From the NCBI GenBank assembly GCA_943788425.1, contig CALSQF010000008.1, positions 1-64,000 of the forward strand: a stretch of 64,000 nucleotides of DNA, written 5' to 3'. This stretch comes from an uncultured Planktomarina sp. GTDB taxonomy: Bacteria > Pseudomonadota > Alphaproteobacteria > Rhodobacterales > Rhodobacteraceae. A program made the position numbers and the translations under genes. Positions 37,831 through 47,457 of the stretch are shown in pieces; position 1 is the stretch's first letter; each line of letters begins with the position of its first letter. Below the pieces are notes generated by a model that saw only the letters and a list, made by a program, of their open reading frames with translations, was not told the origin of the DNA and searched no databases.

Positions 37831-38330
37831 TGGGTTTCATTATTCATTACATAAGGGTTGGAAATGCCGAGGCTTGTAAGCATTTTGATTTCAAGACCCT
37901 CCATCACGTCCGCATCTGCATCCTCTATGTGATCATAGCCTAGAAGATGCAATGTCCCATGAAGCAAAAGATGGGTCAGGTGATCGAGAATTGCAAGCCC
38001 AGCCGCCTGCGATTCGCACAAACAAGTCTCATAGGCGATTGCAATATCACCCAATTCAGAGTCCGCCGCCCGTTTGGGCTGCGCGCCAGGCTTATGCACA
38101 GACAAGTCAGCAGCGGGCCAGGACAGCACATTGGTCGGCTGAGGCTTGCCGCGGAAATCTTGGTTTAGCTGGGCAATCTGAGCGTCATCACAGGCCATCA
38201 CAACCGCGGTGCATTGCGCCGGAAGCGGCAGATATTGGGGTATGACATCGCCCAGTTTTGCGCCAATCGCCGCCAGTTCTTGCGCCTGCCAGCGGGCATC
38301 TTCCAAAATAAACTCAAAGGTCAGGCTCAT
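37827..38330 (-). CDS. ybeY: Endoribonuclease YbeY
   Basis: YbeY is a zinc-dependent endoribonuclease for 16S rRNA 3' maturation and ribosome quality control. The 167-residue protein has the diagnostic HxxxHxxxxxH metal motif in LHGTLHLLGYDHIED, with NVLSWPA upstream. Both ends overlap neighbours by four bases (phoH and corC), showing tight coupling. Confidence 0.96.
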   Translation of the reverse strand: MSLTFEFILEDARWQAQELAAIGAKLGDVIPQYLPLPAQCTAVVMACDDAQIAQLNQDFRGKPQPTNVLSWPAADLSVHKPGAQPKRAADSELGDIAIAYETCLCESQAAGLAILDHLTHLLLHGTLHLLGYDHIEDADADVMEGLEIKMLTSLGISNPYVMNNETQ

Positions 38331-39325
38331 GTGCCATCCGCGTCATAGGCTTCAATAATCGCCGCCACCAAGGGATGACGCACCACGTCTTTTGAGGTGA
38401 AGTAATTAAAGCTAATTTTCGGAATATCCGACAACAAACGCTCCGCATCAGCCAGCCCCGATTGGACACCGCGCGGCAGATCAATCTGCGTGCAGTCGCC
38501 GGTGATCACCATGCGGCTTCCCTCTCCCAAACGGGTCAAGAACATCTTCATCTGCATTGACGTTGCGTTTTGCGCCTCATCCAATACCACAAAGGCATTC
38601 GCCAAGGTTCTGCCGCGCATAAAGGCCAAGGGGGCAATCTCAATTGTCTTATCTTCCATCAATTTCGCCATTTGCTTGGCCGGTAGAAAGTCATTCAGCG
38701 CATCATAAAGTGGCTGCATGTAAGGATCGACTTTTTCCTTCATATCGCCCGGCAAAAATCCCAAACGCTCCCCGGCTTCCACAGCGGGGCGAGACAGAAT
38801 AATCTTATCGACCCGTCCGGTGATGAACATTGACACAGCCACGGCCACGGCCAGATAGGTCTTACCTGTGCCCGCAGGCCCAATGCCGAAAGAGAGCTCG
38901 TTTTTGAACAAGGCCTCGACATAGGCCTTCTGCGCCTCTGTGCGCGGTTCGACCAATTTCTTTCGGGTTTTAATCTCTACCACTCCGCTGCGGAACATCT
39001 CCATCTGCTGATCGGTGCCGCCGGCGTCACCACCGGCCATATTCATCCTGAGCTCAGCGGTCACATCAGCGGGTGTCACAGGCCGCCCCTGCTCGAGCCG
39101 TGTATAGAGAGATTGCAAAATCGCAGATGCCTGTGCCGCTCCATCCGCATCGCCGACCAAAAGCAATTGATTGCCCCGGCGCACAATTTGAATGGCGTGA
39201 TGCGTCTCTATCGTGGTGAGATTGCGATCAAATTCTCCGCAGAGCTCCGCCAATAGGCGGTTATTGGGAAATTCAATCCGAGATTCGTTTTGTTCAGCGG
39301 TGGCTGTTACGGCGTCTTCTGCCAA
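38327..39325 (-). CDS. ybeZ: PhoH-like ATPase (YbeZ)
   Basis: This 332-residue PhoH-family P-loop ATPase partners with YbeY in rRNA metabolism. An N-terminal KH-like region (about 1-110) is followed by the PhoH domain with Walker A GPAGTGKTYLAVAVAV, SRPAVEAGERLGFLPGDMKEKVDPYMQPLYDAL, FVVLDEAQNATSMQMKMFLTR (Walker B) and VITGDCTQIDLP. It lies between miaB and ybeY on the same strand and overlaps ybeY by four bases. Confidence 0.96.
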   Translation of the reverse strand: MAEDAVTATAEQNESRIEFPNNRLLAELCGEFDRNLTTIETHHAIQIVRRGNQLLLVGDADGAAQASAILQSLYTRLEQGRPVTPADVTAELRMNMAGGDAGGTDQQMEMFRSGVVEIKTRKKLVEPRTEAQKAYVEALFKNELSFGIGPAGTGKTYLAVAVAVSMFITGRVDKIILSRPAVEAGERLGFLPGDMKEKVDPYMQPLYDALNDFLPAKQMAKLMEDKTIEIAPLAFMRGRTLANAFVVLDEAQNATSMQMKMFLTRLGEGSRMVITGDCTQIDLPRGVQSGLADAERLLSDIPKISFNYFTSKDVVRHPLVAAIIEAYDADGT

Positions 39326-39422
39326 GGAGGTCCCCTAAATAGGTCTAACGTGCTTTCGCAGACTATAGCGCGATTCTCGCAAGAGGAAGGCCCACAGCAA
39401 ACAAAATACACAAAACAAAAGA

Positions 39423-40754
39423 TCATGCGCCCCCAAGCGGGCTCGCGTCCACAACCTGCCCTGTCAGCGAGTTGGTCATATCCTTGAGGATCCGCACCGG
39501 GATAACTTGCCCAATCATATGATCAGGCGCCTCGGCATGGACCGCGTGGAGATACTCGGATTTCCCAATCAACTGCCCCTCACGGCGGCCTTTCTTCTCA
39601 AACAGAACCTTCACCTCGCGCCCCACCATGGCGGCTTGGGCGGCGCGTTGCTGTTCGGTCAAAAGCGCTTGCAGCTCTTGCAGTCGAGCAGAGGCCACTT
39701 CGGGCGGCACTTCAGCGCGTTCGGCCGCAGGCGTTCCCGGGCGCGCGGAATATTTGAAGGAATAGGCCTGCCCGTAGCCTACGCGGCGCACAAGATTCAA
39801 AGTATCGTTAAAGTCTTGGTCCGTTTCACCGGGGAAGCCGACAATGAAATCTCCCGATAAAAGCAAATCGGGTCGGGCGCTACGGATACGCTCGACCAAG
39901 GAAAAATAGCTCTCACGCGTGTGTTTGCGGTTCATGGCTTTCAAAATACGATCACTGCCAGATTGCACGGGAAGATGCAGATAAGGCATCAGCTTGTCAC
40001 AGGTGCCATGGGCTTCAATCAGCGCGTCATCCATGTCATTGGGATGGCTGGTGGTAAAACGAATGCGCTCTAGCTGCTCAAGCTCTGACAATTGCCAGAT
40101 CAAGCCGGCCAACCCGCCCGCATGCCCGTGATAGGCATTCACATTCTGGCCCAGAAGCGTAATTTCGCGCACACCGCGCGCCACCAAATCCGCGGCCTCT
40201 GCCATGACGCGCTCTGCTGGGCGGCTCACCTCGGCGCCGCGCGTATAGGGCACAACGCAAAAAGCGCAAAATTTATCACACCCTTCCTGCACCGTTAAGA
40301 ATGCGGTGGGACCGCGTTTGGCCTTGGGCCTGCTGGCGAGATGGTCAAATTTATCTTCCTCGGGAAAATCAGTATCCAGCGCACGCTTGCCGCTCTGAAC
40401 CCGCGTCTCCATCTGAGGCAATTTGTGATAGGATTGCGGGCCCACCACCAAATCGACCATCGGCTGCCGCCTAATAATTTCGGCCCCTTCCGCCTGAGCC
40501 ACGCAGCCGGCAACACCAATTTTCAGACTTGGCTTTGCAGCTTTCAGCCCGCGAAATTTACCCAATTCCGAATAGATTTTCTCGGCGGCTTTTTCACGAA
40601 TATGGCAGGTATTTAGCAAGATCATATCTGCATCATCCGCCGTATCGGTCTGCACATAGCCCTCCGCACCAAGGGTTTCGGCCATCCGTTCACTGTCATA
40701 GACGTTCATCTGACAGCCATACGTCTTGATATACAGCTTTTTCGTATCGGCCAT
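39423..40754 (-). CDS. miaB: tRNA-2-methylthio-N6-dimethylallyladenosine synthase MiaB
   Basis: MiaB is a radical-SAM methylthiotransferase modifying A37 of tRNAs. The ATG at 40754 has AAGGAA upstream and gives 443 residues beginning [21 protein letters not shown]; the frame is open 25 codons further. The N-terminal UPF0004 domain holds the first cluster Cys residues (YGCQMN, NTCHIRE, VAGCVAQ), the radical-SAM CxxxCxxC is in [17 protein letters not shown], and the C-terminal TRAM domain spans about 375-440. It heads the miaB-phoH-ybeY-corC-lnt run. Confidence 0.97.
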   Translation of the reverse strand: MADTKKLYIKTYGCQMNVYDSERMAETLGAEGYVQTDTADDADMILLNTCHIREKAAEKIYSELGKFRGLKAAKPSLKIGVAGCVAQAEGAEIIRRQPMVDLVVGPQSYHKLPQMETRVQSGKRALDTDFPEEDKFDHLASRPKAKRGPTAFLTVQEGCDKFCAFCVVPYTRGAEVSRPAERVMAEAADLVARGVREITLLGQNVNAYHGHAGGLAGLIWQLSELEQLERIRFTTSHPNDMDDALIEAHGTCDKLMPYLHLPVQSGSDRILKAMNRKHTRESYFSLVERIRSARPDLLLSGDFIVGFPGETDQDFNDTLNLVRRVGYGQAYSFKYSARPGTPAAERAEVPPEVASARLQELQALLTEQQRAAQAAMVGREVKVLFEKKGRREGQLIGKSEYLHAVHAEAPDHMIGQVIPVRILKDMTNSLTGQVVDASPLGGA

Positions 40755-41012
40755 GGTCAATTCCTTTTCGGCAAGGCTTGCTTGCGGCGCTGATACCGCG
40801 TGAATTCTTCCCTTGCAATGCGTGTGCATTTCAGGGATTTTATCTCAGAATTTTCATTAGGCAATTTCATGCAGTTCCCAACGCTTAAAAGGCATTTAAA
40901 CTAAGCCAAAGGCCATGCACCCTAAGGACCGTTTGCCTTTAGTTTCGCGCAGGATGATATCGAGCTGACCCACCCAGTCGCGCATCATATAAAATTAGGG
41001 TTTCGTCAGACG

Positions 41013-41720
41013 GTGGTGTTGGCCAATACTCCACTTGTTCGACCGGTAGATCTGCCTGCCGAAACCGCCTTCGTCCGGCGCGCCACAGATATCAGCCAAG
41101 AGATAGATGCCATCATCTCTGCCCTGCCCCGACAATGGATCTATTGCTGCTATAATGGCGAATATTTATTTTACCCGTTTTGCGAGTCCCGCAGCATTGG
41201 AGAAATCATCGCCTTCGCCACCGACGAGCGCCGCAAGACGATCCCCACGACCGTGGTCGACCTCTATGCGGGAAATTTACCGCAGAGCCCAGATGGGGTG
41301 GATGTCACAAGCGCCTATTTGGATCGGTTTGGGTATTACGCAGAGATACGGCAAGACGCCCAAAACGTCCCGCTCGAGCGGCAGGTCAATATCTTTGGCG
41401 GCTTACGGTGGCGCTTTGAGGAACACGTTCCATGGGAAAAACGGCGGCTTGATCGCGTGGCTCTGTTTCAGGCCGTTCGTGGGTTGAAATTCCAGCCCGA
41501 TCTCACCTTCAAACTGCCAAAATTCAACAAAATTTCTTTCCCATGGCATCACAATTTAACCGCAGCTGTCGGCTCGTTTTGGGCGGCCAAATCTTTGCGC
41601 CGCAATCCGGACAGCTGCAATGCTATTTCCAGTTTTCAATGGCCGGGATCGGAGCAATTTAAATGGCACTCACAGCACTTGATGGATCTGGGGTTTATGG
41701 AACCGGGTCAGTGGTTTTGA
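41013..41720 (+). CDS. Conserved protein of unknown function with apparent 5' frameshift
   Basis: I do not recognise a named domain. The 235-residue reading from GTG 41013 is rich in aromatic residues, with conserved-looking blocks WIYCCYNGEYLFYPFCESRS, FGGLRWRFEEHVPWEKRR and the ending LDLGFMEPGQWF. It recalls a roseobacter family sometimes annotated as glycosyltransferase-like, but I cannot confirm this. The coding signal continues upstream to 40926 (FAQDDIELTHPVAHHIKLGF) with no start codon and a TAA at 40923. One extra T in the T-run at 40932-40934 would join it to ATG 40915. It is convergent with irr, 8 bases away. Confidence 0.6.
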   Translation: MVLANTPLVRPVDLPAETAFVRRATDISQEIDAIISALPRQWIYCCYNGEYLFYPFCESRSIGEIIAFATDERRKTIPTTVVDLYAGNLPQSPDGVDVTSAYLDRFGYYAEIRQDAQNVPLERQVNIFGGLRWRFEEHVPWEKRRLDRVALFQAVRGLKFQPDLTFKLPKFNKISFPWHHNLTAAVGSFWAAKSLRRNPDSCNAISSFQWPGSEQFKWHSQHLMDLGFMEPGQWF

Positions 41721-41721
41721 G

Positions 41722-41745
41722 TGAGGCGCTAAGACTTGCGCCTCA
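41722..41745. terminator. Stem-loop between convergent hypothetical gene and irr
   Basis: TGAGGCGC-TAAGACTT-GCGCCTCA is a perfect 8-bp stem with an 8-base loop, just past the plus-strand gene and overlapping the 3' end of irr. There is no U-tract, so it may be a weak or factor-assisted terminator. Confidence 0.4.
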
Positions 41746-42163
41746 GACGAATAACCACATCTACTTTGGCGATCTCCGCCCCATCCGGCGCATCGGGCAG
41801 TACCGCAATTTTTAATTGCTCTGCCGGGGCATCCACCAACTCGGCGCTGTCTTCCCAATAAAAATGCGGATGATCCGTAATATTGGTATCAAAATAGCTC
41901 TTTGCGCCATCTACAGTAATTTCACGCATCAAGCCAGCATCACAAAAGGCGCGCAGGGTATTGTAGACAGTGGCCAAAGAAACCTTGTCGGCGTGATCAT
42001 TGCTCGCAGCAAAAAGGCTTTCAGCGGTAACATGCCTATTGTTACCATCACCAATCAATCGTCGCGCCAAAATGACCCGCTGCCGTGTCGGGCGCAACCC
42101 GCCTCTGGCCAACCATTGGTCGACAGTCCGATGCGTTTCACCCGAGCTTTTTGCGTAATCCAT
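41729..42163 (-). CDS. irr: Iron response regulator Irr (Fur family)
   Basis: Irr is an alphaproteobacterial Fur-family regulator that responds to heme and iron and controls iron and heme genes. The 144-residue protein has the winged-helix region (LRPTRQRVILARRLI, LATVYNTLRAF) and the Irr-type dimer domain FDTNITDHPHFYWEDSAELVD. Where classical Irr has a HHH heme-binding run, this reads HPH. It lacks the CxxC structural zinc motifs of typical Fur, supporting Irr over Fur. It lies next to fabA, divergent across 156 bases, a usual arrangement. Confidence 0.88.
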   Translation of the reverse strand: MDYAKSSGETHRTVDQWLARGGLRPTRQRVILARRLIGDGNNRHVTAESLFAASNDHADKVSLATVYNTLRAFCDAGLMREITVDGAKSYFDTNITDHPHFYWEDSAELVDAPAEQLKIAVLPDAPDGAEIAKVDVVIRLRRKS

Positions 42164-42252
42164 AGGGTCAATATGACGCCTTGCGACTAATTTTCAATGG
42201 CAAAAGTTCAAAATATAAACCAGCATAGTGAAAAAACGAGGCTTCGGCAGCC

Positions 42253-42280
42253 TTGCCACATGCCCTCAGACGTATATAGA
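42253..42280 (+). promoter_or_regulatory. Candidate fabA promoter
   Basis: TTGCCA (42253-42258), 16 bases, then TATAGA (42275-42280), 39 bases before the fabA start. It lies in the irr-fabA divergent region. Confidence 0.45.
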
Positions 42281-42319
42281 GCTGTAATCAAAACCGTTAC
42301 ACTAACGCAGGAGCCCAAT

Positions 42320-42829
42320 ATGCCATCACATTTTCCGACCTCTTTCGACAAAGACGGTCTTTTGAAATGCGCCCGTGGCGAGCTCTTCGGTCCAGGGAAT
42401 GCGCAATTGCCCGAACCACCGATGTTGATGATGGATCGCGTGACTGAGATCAGCAGCGACGGTGGCCTGCACGGCAAAGGGCATGTGATTTCAGAATTTG
42501 ATATTCATCCCGAACTATGGTTTTTTAAGTGCCACTTCCCAGGCGATCCGGTCATGCCTGGATGTCTGGGTCTGGATGCGCTGTGGCAATTGACCGGGTT
42601 CAATTTGGGATGGCGCGGCATGCCGGGGCGCGGACGAGCTTTGGGCGTCGGCGAGGTGAAATTCACTGATATGGTCACGCCAGAGGTCAAGACGATCACC
42701 TATCATGTTGACTTTACGCGTGTTATTGATCGCAAGCTGAAACTGGGCATGGCCGATGGCCGTATGTTTGCAGATGGCAAAGAAATTTATACAACGGCCA
42801 ATATGAAAGTTGGCTTGTTCACCGATTAA
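42320..42829 (+). CDS. fabA: 3-hydroxydecanoyl-ACP dehydratase/isomerase
   Basis: FabA dehydrates 3-hydroxydecanoyl-ACP and isomerises it to the cis-3 product that starts unsaturated fatty acid synthesis. The start at 42320 follows GCAGGAG and gives 169 residues, the usual length; the frame is open upstream to 42197 but not family-like. The catalytic dyad is visible as H72 in [10 protein letters not shown] and D86 in [10 protein letters not shown]. It is 14 bases upstream of fabB. It is divergent from irr. Confidence 0.97.
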   Translation: MPSHFPTSFDKDGLLKCARGELFGPGNAQLPEPPMLMMDRVTEISSDGGLHGKGHVISEFDIHPELWFFKCHFPGDPVMPGCLGLDALWQLTGFNLGWRGMPGRGRALGVGEVKFTDMVTPEVKTITYHVDFTRVIDRKLKLGMADGRMFADGKEIYTTANMKVGLFTD

Positions 42830-42843
42830 TCTAAGGGGATCAC

Positions 42844-44073
42844 ATGCGCCGTGTAGTCATCACAGGCCTGGGTATTGTCTCACCCATTGGCAATAATTTC
42901 GACGAAGTGACCGATGCGCTGAAAGCGGGCCGGTCAGGGATTGCTTTTGAACCAGAATATGCAGAGAACGGCTTTCGCAGCCGGGTTGCAGGTATTCCGA
43001 AAATCAACCCAGCCGAGCATATCGACAAGCGCCACATGCGCTTCATGGGCACGGGTGCAGGTTACAACTATCTGGCTATGGATCAGGCCATTGCCGATTC
43101 CGGCCTGGAGGAGAATGAAGTCTCCAATGTCCGCACAGGGCTGATCATGGGCTCTGGTGGGCCTTCGACTGCGAATTTCCACGCGGCTTTCGACGTTGTA
43201 AAAAACCGCGGTGGACCAAAACGCATGGGGCCTTTCATGGTGACGCGGTGCATGAGCTCGGCGCATTCTGCGACTCTGGCCACGCCTTTTAAAATCAAGG
43301 GCTTGAACTACTCCATCACCTCCGCTTGCGCCACTTCGGCCCATTGCATCGGCAATGCGATGGAGCAAATTCAGCTTGGCAAACAAGATGTGGTCTTTGC
43401 TGGAGGTGGTGAAGAGGTGCATTGGTCGCTCTCCTGTCTGTTTGATGCGATGAACGCCATGTCATCGAAGTACAATGATACACCCGAAACGGCCTCACGC
43501 CCCTATGACGCCAACCGCGATGGGTTTGTTATCGCCGGCGGCGGCGGCGTCTTGGTTCTCGAGGAACTGGAGCATGCAAAAGCACGCGGCGCGAAAATCT
43601 ATGCCGAAATGACCGGCTATGGCGCCACATCGGACGGCGCAGATATGGTGGCCCCCTCTGGTGAGGGCGGTGAGCGCTCAATGCGCCAGGCGCTCGCCAT
43701 GCTAGATCCAGATCGCAAGGTAAACTATATCAACGCCCATGGCACCTCTACCCCAGCCGGCGATGTCACCGAAGTGCAGGCCGTGCGGAATATCTTTGGT
43801 CAGGGATCAACACCACCGATCTCCTCGACCAAATCCCTGACGGGGCACTCTTTGGGCGCAACCTCGGTGCACGAAGCCATCTATTCGCTCTCAATGATGC
43901 AAAATAGCTTCATTTCTGCCTCCGCTAATGTGCAAGAGCTCGATCCGGCTCTGGATGCCTCAGAGATTGTCACCACACGCCAAGACGATGTTGAACTCGA
44001 CACGATTCTTTCCAACAGCTTTGGTTTTGGTGGCACAAATGCGACCCTAATTATGAGCAAATTTAACGGATAA
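42844..44073 (+). CDS. fabB: 3-oxoacyl-ACP synthase I
   Basis: FabB elongates acyl-ACP, including the cis-3-decenoyl intermediate from FabA. The 409-residue thiolase-fold enzyme has the nucleophile C162 in [12 protein letters not shown], the two catalytic His residues in [11 protein letters not shown] and LTGHSLGAT, and the C-terminal [12 protein letters not shown]. It directly follows fabA (14 bases) and precedes fabI (1 base), so the three form an operon. Confidence 0.97.
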   Translation: MRRVVITGLGIVSPIGNNFDEVTDALKAGRSGIAFEPEYAENGFRSRVAGIPKINPAEHIDKRHMRFMGTGAGYNYLAMDQAIADSGLEENEVSNVRTGLIMGSGGPSTANFHAAFDVVKNRGGPKRMGPFMVTRCMSSAHSATLATPFKIKGLNYSITSACATSAHCIGNAMEQIQLGKQDVVFAGGGEEVHWSLSCLFDAMNAMSSKYNDTPETASRPYDANRDGFVIAGGGGVLVLEELEHAKARGAKIYAEMTGYGATSDGADMVAPSGEGGERSMRQALAMLDPDRKVNYINAHGTSTPAGDVTEVQAVRNIFGQGSTPPISSTKSLTGHSLGATSVHEAIYSLSMMQNSFISASANVQELDPALDASEIVTTRQDDVELDTILSNSFGFGGTNATLIMSKFNG

Positions 44074-44074
44074 T

Positions 44075-44866
44075 ATGATGGCAGAACTTCTTAAAGGAAA
44101 ACGCGGTCTCATCACCGGCATTGCAAATGATCGCTCCATCGCATGGGGCATCGCAGAGGCTATGAAGGCCGAAGGCGCAGAATTGGCTTTCGGCGTGCAA
44201 ATGGATGTCTTTGGCGAGAAGGTCAAACCTTTGGCGGCTGATATGGGTGTAGATCTGGTGCTGGATTATAATGTGCAAGATGATGCCAGCACACAAGCAG
44301 CCTTTGACACATTGGCTGATAAATGGGGCGGGCTGGATTTTGCCGTGCACGCCATCGCCTATTCCGACAAAAGTGAATTGACCGGACGGTTCGTTAATAC
44401 CAGCCGCGAAAATTTCAAAAACTCTTTGGAGATTTCGGCATATTCCTTCATCGACATGGCTAAGAAAGCTGAGCCTTTGATGAAAGATGGCGGCACTTTG
44501 ATCACGTTGACCTATCAAGGCAGCCGCAAGGCCACGCCTTGGTATAATGTCATGGGTGTCGCCAAGGCGGCACTGGAATCGGCGGTGGTCTATCTGGCCA
44601 ATGATTTGGGCCCGCAAAAAATTCGCGTGAACGCGATTTCGCCCGGCCCGATGAAAACCCTCTCCGGCGCGGCCATTGGCGGTGCACGCAAAACGTTCCG
44701 CTTTACCGAAGCCAACACCCCTCTGCGGGCCAATGCCACCAAAGCCTCCATCGGCGGCACAGCGGTTTATTTGGCATCAGATTATGGCGAATGCACCACC
44801 GGCGAGACCATAATGGTGGATGGTGGTCTTCACATCTTGGGCCTACCGCAACCCGAGAATTTCTAA
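44075..44866 (+). CDS. fabI: Enoyl-ACP reductase FabI (NADH)
   Basis: FabI reduces enoyl-ACP in the last step of each elongation cycle. The 263-residue SDR-fold protein has GLITGIANDRSIAWGIAEAM for NADH binding, HAIAYSDKSELTGRF, the Tyr-x6-Lys pair Y157/K164 in YNVMGVAK, and RVNAISPGPMKTLSGAAI. Either of two adjacent Met codons (44075 or 44078) may be the start. The Ser in ISPGP and Gly near the active loop match the triclosan-sensitive FabI class. A hairpin terminator follows. Confidence 0.96.
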   Translation: MMAELLKGKRGLITGIANDRSIAWGIAEAMKAEGAELAFGVQMDVFGEKVKPLAADMGVDLVLDYNVQDDASTQAAFDTLADKWGGLDFAVHAIAYSDKSELTGRFVNTSRENFKNSLEISAYSFIDMAKKAEPLMKDGGTLITLTYQGSRKATPWYNVMGVAKAALESAVVYLANDLGPQKIRVNAISPGPMKTLSGAAIGGARKTFRFTEANTPLRANATKASIGGTAVYLASDYGECTTGETIMVDGGLHILGLPQPENF

Positions 44867-44903
44867 GAACGACAGGTTCTTAGATATTATCTCAAAACTT
44901 TCC

Positions 44904-44926
44904 GCCCGGCGGCAACGCCGGGCTTT
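44904..44926 (+). terminator. Terminator after fabI
   Basis: GCCCGGC-GGCAAC-GCCGGGC is a perfect 7-bp stem with a 6-base loop followed by only TTT, 37 bases after the fabI stop. It lies just before the 3' end of the convergent dehydratase gene. Confidence 0.65.
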
Positions 44927-44927
44927 C

Positions 44928-45905
44928 CTAGTGACAGGGATAGGTTTGAAGTGCGCGGGTGAACAGCTGCGCATCGATATTGCCGCCAGAGGCGATGCAT
45001 ATCACATGATCACCGCTCAGCTGATCCCCATGATATAGGGCAGCTGCCAGCGCAATGGCCCCGCCGGGCTCAAGCACAAGTTTAAAACGGCTGAAGGCTA
45101 CAGAAATCGCACGCAGGCAATCGTCTTCTGGCACAACAATGCCAGGTCCGCACAGATCGCGCATGAGCGGGAAGGTCATTTCTCCGGGACTCCGGGTCAC
45201 AATGGCGTCGCAAATGCTGCCGCCGCTACGATCATTGCTTTCCCGACGTCCGCTTTGCAACGAGCGGGTCACATCATCAAAATCGACGGGCTCCACGGGC
45301 CGCACGCGCATCTCTGGCGCCTGATGCTCCAGCGCCAAAGCCACACCCGAGGTCAAACCGCCACCGCCACAACACACCAAAACATCAGCCTTCGCGATCC
45401 CAACCGCTGCAGCTTGCGCCGCTATTTCCAACCCACAGCTGCCCTGTCCTGCGATCACTTCAGGGGCATCATAAGGCTTGATCAGGCTCAAACCGCGCAC
45501 TTCAGCCAAATCCGCGCCGATCGCCTCACGATCCTCGCGGTCTCGATCATATAAAATCACCTCTGCCCCCAATGCGCAGGTATTCTCAACCTTCAATTGG
45601 GGCGCATCTTTCGGCATTACGATGACGGCTGGAACCCCATGCAGACGCGCGGCCAGCGCCACGCCCTGCGCATGATTGCCTGATGAATAAGCAATCACGC
45701 CCGCCGACCTCACCTCAGGTGCAAGAGCCGAGACCGCAGACCAGCCGCCGCGAAATTTAAATGACCCGGTATGTTGCAAAGCCTCTGCCTTGACCCAGAC
45801 CCTGCGCCCCGCGATCTCATCGACAAAGGAAGAATTGAGCAGCGGGGTGCGCCGCACCTGCCCCTCCAGACGCTGGGCCGCCGCCCGTATCATCTCAATG
45901 TTCAT
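44928..45905 (-). CDS. PLP-dependent threonine/serine dehydratase family protein
   Basis: This 325-residue fold-type II PLP enzyme has the cofactor lysine K50 in HTGSFKFRGGWSA, the SSGNHAQGVALAA loop, the Gly-rich phosphate-binding CCGGGGLTSG, and a late SGGNIDA. It matches catabolic threonine/serine dehydratase, serine racemase or hydroxyaspartate ammonia-lyase; these cannot be told apart by eye. It lacks the C-terminal ACT-like regulatory domain of biosynthetic IlvA (~500 residues), favouring a catabolic role. It is 3 bases downstream of the haloacid dehalogenase gene, so the two are co-transcribed. Confidence 0.83.
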   Translation of the reverse strand: MNIEMIRAAAQRLEGQVRRTPLLNSSFVDEIAGRRVWVKAEALQHTGSFKFRGGWSAVSALAPEVRSAGVIAYSSGNHAQGVALAARLHGVPAVIVMPKDAPQLKVENTCALGAEVILYDRDREDREAIGADLAEVRGLSLIKPYDAPEVIAGQGSCGLEIAAQAAAVGIAKADVLVCCGGGGLTSGVALALEHQAPEMRVRPVEPVDFDDVTRSLQSGRRESNDRSGGSICDAIVTRSPGEMTFPLMRDLCGPGIVVPEDDCLRAISVAFSRFKLVLEPGGAIALAAALYHGDQLSGDHVICIASGGNIDAQLFTRALQTYPCH

Positions 45906-45908
45906 TTT

Positions 45909-46592
45909 CTACACCCCTGCTATCGCCGGAATCCCAGTTAAATCTTGCAACTGATGACGCGGGGTCCATGGCAGGCGATCCACCGGCTCACCGCTCCGGT
46001 TCACCCAAGCGGTCGAAAAGCCATATTCCGCTGCCGCTGCCGCATCCCAACCATTGGAGGAGACAAAAAGCACCTCCTCAACCCGACATCCGAAATGCGT
46101 GCCAACCAGGTCATAGACTCGGCGGTCTGGCTTGAAAATACCGACAGATTCAACCGACAACACCGCATCCAGCCGATCTGTAAGCCCGGCAGATGCAACG
46201 GCACCGTCCAACATATCTGGCGAACCATTGGACAAAATAGCCGTGTTGAGGCCCGCCGCCTTGAGTGCCGCAAGCATTGCCGGCACTTCGTCATAGGCCG
46301 CCAAACTCCAATAGAGATCCAGCAGGTCTTTTCGCAGGCGCACGCCCGAGACCCCATTGGCCTCCATCGCCCAATCAAGCCCATCTTGGGTCACCTGCCA
46401 AAAATCAGTGTGAGCGCCCATCACAGCTCGCAACCAACTGTATTGCAGCTGTTTTTGACGCCAATCTCCAGCCAATTTCGCCCAATTTTCCGCAATTTCA
46501 GCATTTTCTGGGCGGCCAGCTGCTTCGCGGGCCGCAGAGGCCACATCGAACAAAGTCCCATAGGCGTCGAAGACGCAGGTTGTGATAGCCAT
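45909..46592 (-). CDS. Haloacid dehalogenase, type II
   Basis: This 227-residue HAD-superfamily protein resembles S-2-haloacid dehalogenases, which hydrolyse L-2-haloacids to D-2-hydroxyacids. Motif I is FDAYGTLFDV with nucleophile D9, motif II Ser in ILSNGSPDML, motif III Lys in GIFKPDRRVYDL, and motif IV SSNGWDAAAAAEYGF; the Asn-Gly-Trp-Asp sequence is characteristic of the dehalogenase group. The ATG at 46592 has GGAGG upstream. It is upstream of and close to the PLP dehydratase and divergent from the pcaD-like gene (57 bases). Confidence 0.87.
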   Translation of the reverse strand: MAITTCVFDAYGTLFDVASAAREAAGRPENAEIAENWAKLAGDWRQKQLQYSWLRAVMGAHTDFWQVTQDGLDWAMEANGVSGVRLRKDLLDLYWSLAAYDEVPAMLAALKAAGLNTAILSNGSPDMLDGAVASAGLTDRLDAVLSVESVGIFKPDRRVYDLVGTHFGCRVEEVLFVSSNGWDAAAAAEYGFSTAWVNRSGEPVDRLPWTPRHQLQDLTGIPAIAGV

Positions 46593-46649
46593 AGAATCCT
46601 CCATAAGATGCTCGCAACGATAGCGACAATCGCCAAAAGGGGAAGAGCC

Positions 46650-47438
46650 ATGCAAGTCTTCGACAAGTCAGGAATGCATATTCATTATCGCGACGAGGGT
46701 GACCCACAGGGAGCTCCTTTGGTCTTTTCCAATTCTTTGGGCACAGATATGCGGCTGTGGGATCAGATCATGCCTTTGCTGCCCGAAGGTCTGCGCATCA
46801 TTCGATATGATATGCGGGGGCACGGTCTGAGCGATTGTCCAGAGGCGCCCTATTCCATGGGTGCGCTCATCTCTGACGCAGAAGCGCTGCTCGATCACCT
46901 AAAGATTACATCCTGCCTCTTTGTTGGCCTGTCTATCGGAGGTATGGTTGGCCAGGGTCTGGCGAGCAAAAGGCTCGATTTGATCCGGGCCATGGTTCTT
47001 TCAAACACAGCTGCAAAGATCGCCACCAAAGATATTTGGCAAGACCGGATTGACAGCATCCGAAAAGATGGCAATGGGCCCGTGGCTGACGCCACAATGC
47101 GGCGGTGGTTTAGCCCTGAAATGTACGGCACGCAGGCCATGGCGCCCTGGGCCAATATGCTGCAGGCCACGCGCAAGGAGGGCTATATCGGCTGCGCTCA
47201 CGCGATTTCTGGAACAGATTTTCTGACTCCGACATCGGCTTTGCGCTTGCCGGTTATGGGCATCGCCGGAGATCACGACAGCTCAACCCCACCTGATTTG
47301 GTGCGCGAAACCCTCGAGCTGATCCCCGGCAGCAGCTTTCACATCATCCGCGGCGCGGGCCATCTGCCCTGCGTTGAGCGGCCGGTGCAATTTGTTCAGC
47401 TCTTGAGCGATTTTTTGCGGGCAACCGGACACATCTAA
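46650..47438 (+). CDS. pcaD: 3-oxoadipate enol-lactonase-like alpha/beta hydrolase
   Basis: The enzyme family opens 3-oxoadipate enol-lactone in the beta-ketoadipate pathway. The start at 46650 follows AGGGGAAGAG and gives 262 residues. The catalytic triad is visible: Ser95 in VGLSIGGMVG, Asp in GIAGDHDSSTPP and His in RGAGHLPCVERP. Lactonase-type features SNSLGTDMRLWD and RYDMRGHGLSD are near the N terminus. No other ring-cleavage genes of the pathway are in the window, so a related esterase role is possible. A transporter follows 19 bases downstream. Confidence 0.83.
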   Translation: MQVFDKSGMHIHYRDEGDPQGAPLVFSNSLGTDMRLWDQIMPLLPEGLRIIRYDMRGHGLSDCPEAPYSMGALISDAEALLDHLKITSCLFVGLSIGGMVGQGLASKRLDLIRAMVLSNTAAKIATKDIWQDRIDSIRKDGNGPVADATMRRWFSPEMYGTQAMAPWANMLQATRKEGYIGCAHAISGTDFLTPTSALRLPVMGIAGDHDSSTPPDLVRETLELIPGSSFHIIRGAGHLPCVERPVQFVQLLSDFLRATGHI

Positions 47439-47457
47439 TTACTCTAGGAGTCCTGAC

